Shown here one piece after another: positions 1-5,204 of a stretch of 7,925 nt of DNA. The stretch's first letter is position 1; each line of letters opens with the position of its first letter. Under the pieces are notes generated by a model, which was given only the letters and a program-made list of their open reading frames with translations, did not search any database and was not told the DNA's origin. A program made the position numbers and the translations under genes. Source of the stretch: Clostridia bacterium (GTDB lineage: Bacteria > Bacillota > Clostridia > Saccharofermentanales > UBA5734); the NCBI GenBank assembly GCA_018056585.1, contig JAGPFK010000049.1:1-7925 (forward strand), read 5' to 3'.

Positions 1-978
1 CGCACCCGGCCTGTCATGAGCATAGACCGTCAGCAGGCTGGTCGCATCGAGCGTGCCCTGTCCGTTAACAGGAAGACTGTTTCGATAGAGGGCAGCCTGG
101 TCAAACAGGTGATAGAGCTGATCTTTATCCTGCTTTTCAACAGCTTCGATAAACTCAGAAACAAGAGCCTGATAATCTTTTAAAACAGGCAGAAGAAAAT
201 CCTTTGACGCAAGACTGATTTCACACCACATGTTTGGATCGGAGGAAGCAATGCGTGTAATGTCACGAAAACCACCCGCCGCTAAGCGGGAAAGGATGCC
301 GTCATCACGCCGCATAGCCAACAGGGAGAGGGCGGCTGCCGCAATATGGGGTAAATGACTGACAGCGGCTACGGCCTGATCGTGAGTAGCCGCATCCAGA
401 TAAAGAGGCGCAGCACCGATTTGACGAATCAAGGCTTCAAATTTTTTCACGGTTGTGCCCGGCAGAGTTGTATCTGGCGGAAGGCACAGAACGTACACCG
501 CGTTTTCAAACAGGCTCGGTGAAGAAACAGCATAGCCGTGACGTTCTGAGCCGGCCATGGGATGTCCGCCGATGAAACGATCCGTCTGAACTTGCTCCAT
601 GATGAATTGTTTGCAGCTGGCGACATCCGTCAGTAATCCTGGACAAAAAGCAGAAGCCATTTTTACCGTAAAGACCACATTCGCAACAGGTGTACAGACA
701 AAAACAACATCACAGGATGAAAGAAGCTGCCATGGTTTGCTGTCAACGATTGAGCCCGGTCGATCCTGTGGATCAATAACGCCACCTTCATCCAAAACGC
801 CTTCCCGGCAGGCCTTTTCGATCACTGACGGCAGAATGTCCAGGCCGATCACAAATAGGCCTGCCTTGCTTTTCAGCGCGCGGGCCAGCGAGCCCCCTAT
901 TAAACCAAGGCCAATAATCCCAGCTCGTTCAAAAGGTTTGATTGCTGTATCTTTCGTTGTCTTCTCTTTCGAATTCAT
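1..978 (-). CDS. tyrA: Prephenate dehydrogenase, 3' end cut by window edge
   Basis: The enzyme oxidatively decarboxylates prephenate to 4-hydroxyphenylpyruvate with NAD(P)+, the committed step to tyrosine in the cytoplasm. The 326 visible codons run open to base 1. An N-terminal Rossmann motif, GLGLIGGS, lies at residues 23-30. HPMAGSE (139-145) and SHLPH (207-211) carry the conserved histidines of the family active site, and FRDITRIASSDPNMW (237-251) is a further TyrA hallmark. The last visible residues, LTVYAHDRPGA, look like the start of a C-terminal ACT domain, as in Firmicute TyrA, where it is linked to tyrosine feedback control. The ATG at 978 is preferred because AGGGA sits 9 nt upstream and only about 20 residues precede the Rossmann motif. 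In-frame ATGs at 1002 and 1044 lack a visible Shine-Dalgarno. It follows pilT by 79 nt and seems to have its own promoter. Family assignment is firm; the missing C terminus is not seen. Confidence 0.95.
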   Translation of the reverse strand, partial: MNSKEKTTKDTAIKPFERAGIIGLGLIGGSLARALKSKAGLFVIGLDILPSVIEKACREGVLDEGGVIDPQDRPGSIVDSKPWQLLSSCDVVFVCTPVANVVFTVKMASAFCPGLLTDVASCKQFIMEQVQTDRFIGGHPMAGSERHGYAVSSPSLFENAVYVLCLPPDTTLPGTTVKKFEALIRQIGAAPLYLDAATHDQAVAAVSHLPHIAAAALSLLAMRRDDGILSRLAAGGFRDITRIASSDPNMWCEISLASKDFLLPVLKDYQALVSEFIEAVEKQDKDQLYHLFDQAALYRNSLPVNGQGTLDATSLLTVYAHDRPGA

Positions 979-1003
979 TCCTATCGTTCCCTGCCTGATC
1001 ATG

Positions 1004-1050
1004 GAGCTTATTCTGACGCCTGATGGTAACGGCGTCAAGCTCATTTTTTT
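1004..1050 (+). terminator. Terminator-like hairpin plus T-run, plus strand
   Basis: On the plus strand TGACGCC (1014-1020) pairs with GGCGTCA (1031-1037) around a 10-base loop. An outer GAGCT (1004-1008) can pair with AGCTC (1038-1042) across a 5-base bulge, and seven Ts follow at 1044-1050. This has the shape of an intrinsic terminator for plus-strand transcripts, yet no plus-strand gene lies upstream. On the minus strand, the coding direction here, the hairpin is not followed by a U-run. It may stop antisense transcription before it enters pilT, or simply be an operator-like palindrome over the tyrA promoter. Confidence 0.35.
1010..1038 (-). promoter_or_regulatory. Candidate sigma-A-type promoter for tyrA
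   Basis: Read on the minus strand, TTGACG (1033-1038, five of six consensus bases) is followed after exactly 17 bases by CAGAAT (1010-1015, four of six). Transcription would begin near 1002, giving a leader of about 25 nt before the ATG at 978. The site lies between the pilT stop and tyrA, so it would uncouple tyrA from the pilus operon. The two elements overlap the arms of a 7-bp inverted repeat. This is judged by eye; co-transcription from pilT is not excluded because no intrinsic terminator on the minus strand is visible here. Confidence 0.45.
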
Positions 1051-1057
1051 ATAGGAT

Positions 1058-2113
1058 TTACAGATAACGCAGAACGGCTTCTTGATTCACGGCATAAAGC
1101 AACGCGTTTTCTCTGCTGATTTTTCCACTCCGCAACAAGGAAGCCAAGCACATATCCATGGTTATCATGCCGGATGCGACGCCCATCTGGATCACGCCGT
1201 CAATTTGTGGTGTTTTACCATCACGGATCATATTCCGGATGGCATTGTTGACCAGCATGATCTCGAAAGCCGGGACCAGGCTGCTTGAAAGACCGGGGAT
1301 GAGCTGTTGGGAAACCACGGCCTGTAAAGTTGTCGAAAGCTGAACACGAACCTGCTGTTGCTGATTGGGCGGGAACACATCAACAATCCGATCAATGGTT
1401 TTGGCGGCGCCGACCGTGTGCAAAGTCGAAAAGATCAGATGACCCGTTTCCGCGGCGGTCAAGGCAATGGCTATTGTTTCCAGATCCCTCATCTCGCCGA
1501 TCAGAATGACATCAGGAGATTGGCGCAGGGCAGCCCGCAACGCGTGCGCGTAACTTTGGCTGTCTGTTCCGATTTCCCGCTGATTAACGATGCTGCGATC
1601 ATGTCTGTGCAAATATTCAATCGGATCTTCAAGGGTGATGATATGGCAGGCCCGCTCGTGATTAATCCGATCAATCAGAGCCGCCAGAGTCGTTGTTTTT
1701 CCACATCCGGCCGGTCCTGTTACCAGAATAAGGCCCTTTTGGCGCTCGGTCAGGTTCATCACAATCTCTGGGATCGAAAGAGCAACGGGGTCCGGCAGTT
1801 CCGTGTAGATACGCCGGACTGTCAGCGCGCAGGATCCGCGCTGGCGAAATACATTCACGCGGAATCGGCCGATCTGGCTGATTGAAAGAGCGAAATCAAC
1901 TTCGCCTTTTTCATAATAACTACGGCTTGTTTGTTCGCGGTCAAAAAGCTGGCGGGCAGCGGCTTCCGTATCGGTGGGGCTGAATTTTGGATATTCATCA
2001 AGCGCTTTCATGACCCCGTCCATTTTTAAAATAGGCGGTTTGCCCACCGTTATGAACAAATCTGAAGCGTTCGTTTGAACCATTTTCTTGAGAATATCAA
2101 ACATCTGATTCAT
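1058..2113 (-). CDS. pilT: Type IV pilus retraction ATPase PilT
   Basis: PilT is a cytoplasmic hexameric ATPase of the secretion ATPase superfamily; it powers pilus disassembly at the PilC platform, giving twitching or DNA uptake. The 351-residue length is normal for PilT. An N-terminal PAS-like region opens with ASDLFITVGKPP (16-27). The Walker A loop is GPAGCGKT (133-140), the Asp box ITLEDPIEYLH (159-169), the atypical Walker B VILIGEMRD (202-210) and the His box FSTLHT (228-233). AIRNMIRDGK (291-300) matches the C-terminal AIRNLIR motif that distinguishes PilT from the extension ATPase PilB. It is the last gene of the pilus operon, three bases after the preceding stop, with AGGAAGGA as its ribosome site. 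An ATG three codons further in is an equally possible start. Only a retraction-type motor is present in this cluster. Identification is very secure. Confidence 0.96.
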   Translation of the reverse strand: MNQMFDILKKMVQTNASDLFITVGKPPILKMDGVMKALDEYPKFSPTDTEAAARQLFDREQTSRSYYEKGEVDFALSISQIGRFRVNVFRQRGSCALTVRRIYTELPDPVALSIPEIVMNLTERQKGLILVTGPAGCGKTTTLAALIDRINHERACHIITLEDPIEYLHRHDRSIVNQREIGTDSQSYAHALRAALRQSPDVILIGEMRDLETIAIALTAAETGHLIFSTLHTVGAAKTIDRIVDVFPPNQQQQVRVQLSTTLQAVVSQQLIPGLSSSLVPAFEIMLVNNAIRNMIRDGKTPQIDGVIQMGVASGMITMDMCLASLLRSGKISRENALLYAVNQEAVLRYL

Positions 2114-2116
2114 GAT

Positions 2117-2656
2117 TTATCCTTCCTGGCTCATATCCGCTTGCTGGCTGTAATCAAATGGAGTGCGCCACCAGCACCAGCGAATCATTCTGATATCAGG
2201 CTCCTGCCCTGGTGACAAAGGCGCGTAAACCAGCAATTCGATATCTATACCCTGCTCAACATCGCCTTGCATCACAATGCGTGCATCAATTTGAATAAAC
2301 GTATCCTCTGCTTTGACAGAAAGATCCCTGACCGCCGGATCTGCCAACTCATCGGTCAGCAGAGCAACACGATTTTCTGCGCTGCCCTCTAAAAAGTCCG
2401 ACTGGCGGCAAACCTTCTTGATTCGCGCTATAACTTGCTGGCCCTTCCCGTCGGCGGCATAATAGCTCTGGCTCCAGGCTGCCCGGCGTTGTGCCATACG
2501 CAGGTCCGCCGCCGCGGAAACCAAACCCAATACGCCAAAAAAAATGAGCAAAACCAGCAGCAAAATGATAAGCGCGGACGCTGATCCGCGTCGGCTGCGG
2601 AAAAGCGGGGCCCGCTTCCAGCCGCGATCAGACTCTGCTGTTTTTTTGCTGCTCAT
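2117..2656 (-). CDS. GspK/PilX-like minor pilin candidate
   Basis: This is a 179-residue protein with a basic N terminus (about residues 1-23, many Lys and Arg), then GSASALIILLLVLLIFFGVL (24-43), a single membrane helix, and a polar exterior domain (about 50-179). The helix begins right after RRG, as in a prepilin, but position +5 of the presumed mature protein is Leu rather than Glu. GspK-type pseudopilins and some PilX proteins likewise lack Glu5 and cap the pseudopilus tip, so I infer a tip or minor pilin role. The following stretch, with SYYAADGKGQQ near 64-74, resembles the PilX/clostridial pattern of aromatic residues after the helix. It overlaps the upstream gene by ATGA (2653-2656) and sits three bases before pilT. 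GAGGAAGG lies upstream of its ATG. The function rests on context and N-terminal architecture, not on a recognised catalytic motif. Confidence 0.7.
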   Translation of the reverse strand: MSSKKTAESDRGWKRAPLFRSRRGSASALIILLLVLLIFFGVLGLVSAAADLRMAQRRAAWSQSYYAADGKGQQVIARIKKVCRQSDFLEGSAENRVALLTDELADPAVRDLSVKAEDTFIQIDARIVMQGDVEQGIDIELLVYAPLSPGQEPDIRMIRWCWWRTPFDYSQQADMSQEG

Positions 2657-3108
2657 GGTGTTCCTTCCTCACCGCTAAAATAATGACCGGCTTCCAGTGA
2701 ATAGAGCTCTTTCTCTCCTTTGTCCGGATAAGCCTGAACGGTAATCTTTAATAGCCAATATCCCGGCTCATCACCTTTCTGCAGTAAAAGGGACGCCTGC
2801 CAGGCCGCGTCTTTTGCATCGCAAGGATAAAACGCCTCATCTAAAGTTATGATAGCCGAGCGGCCATTTTGCAGGTTTTGTTGTAAATCAGAAATGGCCT
2901 GATAACCGGCCTGACCAACAGGCCGTTTCCACTGATCCGCAAGATCCGAGGTCAAATTGACCGCCAGGTCTAACGACTCAGCCTTTTGAGTCACGGCCTG
3001 AGCTTTGGCAAATATTTGAACAATCAAGGTACTGAAGACAGCCAATAAAGCAATGGCCACAATCAATTCAGCCAGGGTAAAACCTTTTTTGTTTTTGTGG
3101 CCTGTCAT
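2653..3108 (-). CDS. Prepilin-type N-terminal methylation protein (minor pilin)
   Basis: This is a 151-residue type IV pilin-like protein. The short basic leader MTGHKNKKG is followed by FTLAELIVAIALLAVFSTLI. A prepilin peptidase would cut after Gly9, leaving Phe1 and the essential Glu5 (Glu14 of the precursor), which pairs with the neighbouring subunit's N terminus during assembly. The helix runs to about residue 38, and the remaining ~110 residues form the globular head. Subunits of this size and placement usually act as minor pilins or pseudopilins (GspH/I/J-like) that prime assembly or form the tip; the exact class cannot be told by eye. It overlaps its neighbours on both sides by four bases (ATGA), which implies translational coupling. 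GAGGTGATGACACC precedes the ATG. Processing needs a PilD peptidase not encoded in this window. Confidence 0.85.
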   Translation of the reverse strand: MTGHKNKKGFTLAELIVAIALLAVFSTLIVQIFAKAQAVTQKAESLDLAVNLTSDLADQWKRPVGQAGYQAISDLQQNLQNGRSAIITLDEAFYPCDAKDAAWQASLLLQKGDEPGYWLLKITVQAYPDKGEKELYSLEAGHYFSGEEGTP

Positions 3109-3608
3109 GGTGTCATCACCTCACTGTTCATGCGGATGGTACGTGATCGTTTCTGGATGGTATCACCGGATTTTCTGCTTACTGTAACGGTCAGCAAATC
3201 CGACCCACTCCGTTTTAGCTCCAAGCGATCCACACGGGCAATCCGATTACCCATTTCAGGCGAAACAACTGCTTTTTCAGGAACAAAAAGCTCGAATAAA
3301 TAGCCTTCATGAACATAAATCCACGTCCGATACAATTGATCGTCAATCACCCTGGAAAAAACCAGGGCATCTGCGCCGGTAAACGGATCCGGTTGAATGC
3401 TCATTTGACCCAACGCATCATTGCTGCGGACCTTAACATCAATATAGGACAAGCCGATTCTAAGATCAGAGGTCCGTTCCTGCCATGCATTCAGGCGCAG
3501 ATAAGCCGAACTGCCCATGCTGGTTGCGGTAAAAACGAAAAAAGAGACCAGGATCAGCAGAAACATAACAAGGACCATTTCAATCAATGTATAGCCGCGT
3601 CGTTTCAT
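3105..3608 (-). CDS. Prepilin-type protein, resembles clostridial DUF4860 pseudopilins
   Basis: This is a 167-residue pilin-like protein. The leader MKRRG is five residues, and the mature helix would start YTLIEMVLVMFLLILVSFFV, with Glu5 in place (Glu10 of the precursor). Tyr replaces the usual Phe/Met at mature position 1. After the helix, the segment RTSDLRIGLSYIDVKVRSND (45-64) and a later TWIYVHEGYLFELFVP stretch (115-130) recall the DUF4860 proteins found in clostridial pilus clusters; this is from memory of the family, not a search. The likely role is a minor pilin assembled at the membrane on the PilC platform. It overlaps the upstream 107-aa gene and the downstream prepilin gene by ATGA, and GAGGATGTGACACA provides its ribosome site. 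The pilin class is secure; the subfamily is tentative. Confidence 0.85.
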   Translation of the reverse strand: MKRRGYTLIEMVLVMFLLILVSFFVFTATSMGSSAYLRLNAWQERTSDLRIGLSYIDVKVRSNDALGQMSIQPDPFTGADALVFSRVIDDQLYRTWIYVHEGYLFELFVPEKAVVSPEMGNRIARVDRLELKRSGSDLLTVTVSRKSGDTIQKRSRTIRMNSEVMTP

Positions 3609-3928
3609 TGTGTCACATCCTCTAATAACTGGACATCAACAATAGGGTATACATTTTCACCAACAACCTCATACAGGAAGGAATAATGGTCAAAATCAAG
3701 GATGAGACCATAGTGCGCTTTAAGGTATTGCAGATTGGGCGGATAGGCCCCCTCCAAAGCATAGCACTGCATGATGGCCTGTTCGACTGCTGCTCTGACC
3801 TGTCCGAGCGCACTATTTTTGCTTTTATCTTCCATTACATCCATACTTCGCCAGACAAAAGAAAAAATCAGAATGAATACAAGAAGCATGATGATGACGC
3901 CGGTCGCTTTGAAGGCATTTGGGTTCAT
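3605..3928 (-). CDS. Small membrane protein of pilus operon, pilin-like but without cleavage motif
   Basis: This 107-residue protein has one N-terminal membrane helix (about 9-28, rich in Val, Ile and Phe) and an exterior domain with CYALEGAYPPNLQYLKAHYG (55-74). That Tyr-x-x-x-Gly-x-Tyr-Pro-x-x-Leu pattern recalls the region after the helix in GspG-type pseudopilins, where a residue pair such as EGAYP leads into the head domain. There is no K/R-G-F-T-L-x-E prepilin site; the residues at the helix start are KATGVIIML, with no Glu5. Similar short proteins accompany clostridial pilus genes, as far as I recall, but I know no assigned function. It begins 18 nt after the platform gene with GAGGT as a ribosome site, and ends in an ATGA overlap with the next gene. 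An accessory minor pilin or assembly helper is the best inference. Confidence 0.7.
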   Translation of the reverse strand: MNPNAFKATGVIIMLLVFILIFSFVWRSMDVMEDKSKNSALGQVRAAVEQAIMQCYALEGAYPPNLQYLKAHYGLILDFDHYSFLYEVVGENVYPIVDVQLLEDVTQ

Positions 3929-3946
3929 TTTGACTTACCTCGTGAG

Positions 3947-4999
3947 CTAACCGATGGCCGACATAATCTCGACGAGCGGCAGCATAACCGTCAGTAAAAT
4001 ACCACCTACAATAATAGACAAAATGATAACCAGAAAGGGCTCAACCAGACTGGTCAAGTGACTCAGGCGATTATTGACTTCACTTTCATATGCCCTTGCC
4101 AGCTTATCCATGACCACGTCCATCTCACCGGCCTGACTGCCCAAAGACAGCATACGGACAAACAAGCTGGGAAATAGAGACATCTCCTGCAAAGCCGTGA
4201 ATAAGTCTTCTCCTTTTTTAATTTTTTCACGGCTTTCTGCAATCTTCTGGCTGACGATCCCATTATCCATAACCGATTCTGTCATGGACAGGGCTTCGTC
4301 GAGATCAACGCCGCTGCGCAATAAATAGTGCAGCGATGTTGAAAATCTAGCTGCGTATAATCTGCGATGTAAAGGGCCTGTAATTGGCAGATGAAGCCGG
4401 GCGTGATCTAAAAATCTGCGGCCGCTTGGACTCAGGCGAAGCCAGAGGGAAATACAAAGGATTATCAGAATCAGTGCAGGAACAAGCCAGAAAGCATGAC
4501 GGGCCAGAAACAGTCCAAATGATAAAAGACCCTGAGAAAACGGAGGCATTGTTCCTCCAAAGGAAGCAAGAATTTCACCGAAAACAGGCAGGACACGAAC
4601 AATCAATAAGATAATAACCGCAAGCATCATAAAAAAGAGGACAATCGGATAAATCAGCGCGTTACGAACTTTCTTTTTTAATTCGCTGTCCCTGAAGTAA
4701 AAGTCAGCTAACCCTGATAAAACCTGATCCAATGTGCCAGACGCTTCACCTACGCGAACCATGCTGACCAAATAGGGAGGGAAAGAACCCAAAGCTTCCA
4801 TCGCATCGGATAAGGGCTTGAGTTGCCCGATTTGTTCGGATAAACGAATCAATACCGCTTTGAGCCGCGGAGCATCCGCACTTTCAGCCAGCAGCTCTAT
4901 CCCCTCCGGCAACAAAATACCTGAGCGCTGGATCAGCGCAATTTGTTCACATAACCAGCCTAGTTCAGATGAATCCAATTTAATTTTTTTTGCAGCCAT
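3947..4999 (-). CDS. pilC: Type IV pilus inner-membrane platform protein, PilC/GspF family
   Basis: This polytopic platform protein couples the cytoplasmic ATPase to pilus assembly and disassembly. The 350 residues hold two T2SSF domains. The first (about 12-135) contains GILLPEGIELLAES and VGEASGTLDQVL (83-94); the second (about 215-340) repeats the pattern with LLRSGVDLDEALSM and LGSQAGEMDVVM (286-297). Membrane helices are visible at about 115-138, 165-187 and 320-342, and the C-terminal LVEPFLVIILSIIVGGILL (318-336) is the family signature. PilC proteins are often near 400 residues, so this one is on the short side, close to ComGB in length. The ATG at 4999 is supported by GGAGG at 5007-5011, seven bases upstream. 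It is first in the operon, directly behind the divergent control region. No pilB precedes it, which is unusual because pilB commonly neighbours pilC. Confidence 0.93.
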   Translation of the reverse strand: MAAKKIKLDSSELGWLCEQIALIQRSGILLPEGIELLAESADAPRLKAVLIRLSEQIGQLKPLSDAMEALGSFPPYLVSMVRVGEASGTLDQVLSGLADFYFRDSELKKKVRNALIYPIVLFFMMLAVIILLIVRVLPVFGEILASFGGTMPPFSQGLLSFGLFLARHAFWLVPALILIILCISLWLRLSPSGRRFLDHARLHLPITGPLHRRLYAARFSTSLHYLLRSGVDLDEALSMTESVMDNGIVSQKIAESREKIKKGEDLFTALQEMSLFPSLFVRMLSLGSQAGEMDVVMDKLARAYESEVNNRLSHLTSLVEPFLVIILSIIVGGILLTVMLPLVEIMSAIG

Positions 5000-5025
5000 G
5001 GGATGACCTCCGCATAAAATTAAAA

Positions 5026-5060
5026 CAGACGGTGTATCATAAAAACATTATACACGTCTG
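5026..5060. repeat. Inverted repeat over the pilus-operon -10 box
   Basis: The plus-strand arm CAGACGGTGTATCAT (5026-5040) faces ATTATACACGTCTG (5047-5060) around the six-base spacer AAAAAC. The arms pair over 13 positions with one bulged G (5031 or 5032) and one internal mismatch. On the minus strand the TATAAT element sits inside one arm and the predicted start of transcription near the other, so most of the palindrome would not be in the mRNA if that promoter is used. That favours a DNA operator. If transcription instead came from further upstream, the hairpin followed by TTTTAATTTT would look like an attenuator for the pilus operon. Confidence 0.6.
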
Positions 5061-5075
5061 AGAATAGGTTTGCCA
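5047..5075 (-). promoter_or_regulatory. Candidate promoter of the pilus operon
   Basis: On the minus strand a perfect TATAAT (5047-5052) stands 17 bases downstream of TGGCAA (5070-5075), a weak -35 with three consensus matches. The start would be near 5040, leaving a leader of about 40 nt that contains the GGAGG ribosome site of pilC. The perfect -10 with a poor -35 and an overlapping palindrome suggests a regulated rather than constitutive promoter. No other minus-strand promoter of comparable quality was noticed in the 205-bp gap. Confidence 0.5.
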
Positions 5076-5201
5076 TACAGCCGCGTCTTAATCAGATGCC
5101 GTCCGAATCTGAATGATCGGATCAACTGCCGCAAATTTCTTGCAGATTTTCTTGCCAATCCGTTATAATGGCTTTGAATGATCTGATGTTCTGATTCAGA
5201 A
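5057..5201. promoter_or_regulatory. Cluster of TCTGA/TCAGA half-sites in the divergent control region
   Basis: The pentamer TCTGA or its complement TCAGA occurs six times: 5057-5061, 5092-5096, 5108-5112, 5182-5186, 5190-5194 and 5196-5200. For a random 205-bp sequence I would expect well under one. Two pairs form inverted repeats: TCAGAT/ATCTGA (5092-5097 and 5107-5112, 9-base spacer) and the perfect palindrome TTCTGATTCAGAA (5189-5201). The sites flank both divergent promoters. A shared regulator controlling the pilus operon and the transglutaminase gene is a reasonable inference. No known operator family was recognised. Confidence 0.35.
5140..5169 (+). promoter_or_regulatory. Candidate promoter of the transglutaminase-like gene
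   Basis: A perfect TATAAT lies at 5164-5169. TTGCAG at 5140-5145 with an 18-base spacer is a possible but weak -35 (three of six). Transcription would start near 5176, giving a leader of about 29 nt. Near-repeats of TGAATGATC-x-GAT flank the element at 5110-5128 and 5175-5193. Confidence 0.5.
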
Positions 5202-5204
5202 GGG
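5198..5204 (+). promoter_or_regulatory. Purine-rich ribosome site abutting the start codon
   Basis: AGAAGGG directly touches the ATG at 5205, with no spacer, where 5-9 bases are usual. An in-frame stop at 5184-5186 rules out an earlier start. A GTG at 5220-5222 would have a spacer of about 15 bases, which is too long, so ATG 5205 is kept but initiation may be inefficient. Confidence 0.35.

Noticed and set aside
599..1054. Plus-strand open frame of 151 codons opposite tyrA
   Set aside because: It lies antisense to a clearly conserved prephenate dehydrogenase, has no recognisable domain and no ribosome site; a shadow frame.
1358..1885. Plus-strand open frame of 175 codons opposite pilT
   Set aside because: It is the complement of the conserved Walker A to N-terminal part of PilT, with a composition that follows PilT codon structure; no independent support.
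1058..4999. Competence comG operon
   Set aside because: comG operons open with a PilB-like ATPase and lack PilT; here the ATPase is PilT by its AIRNMIR motif and stands last.
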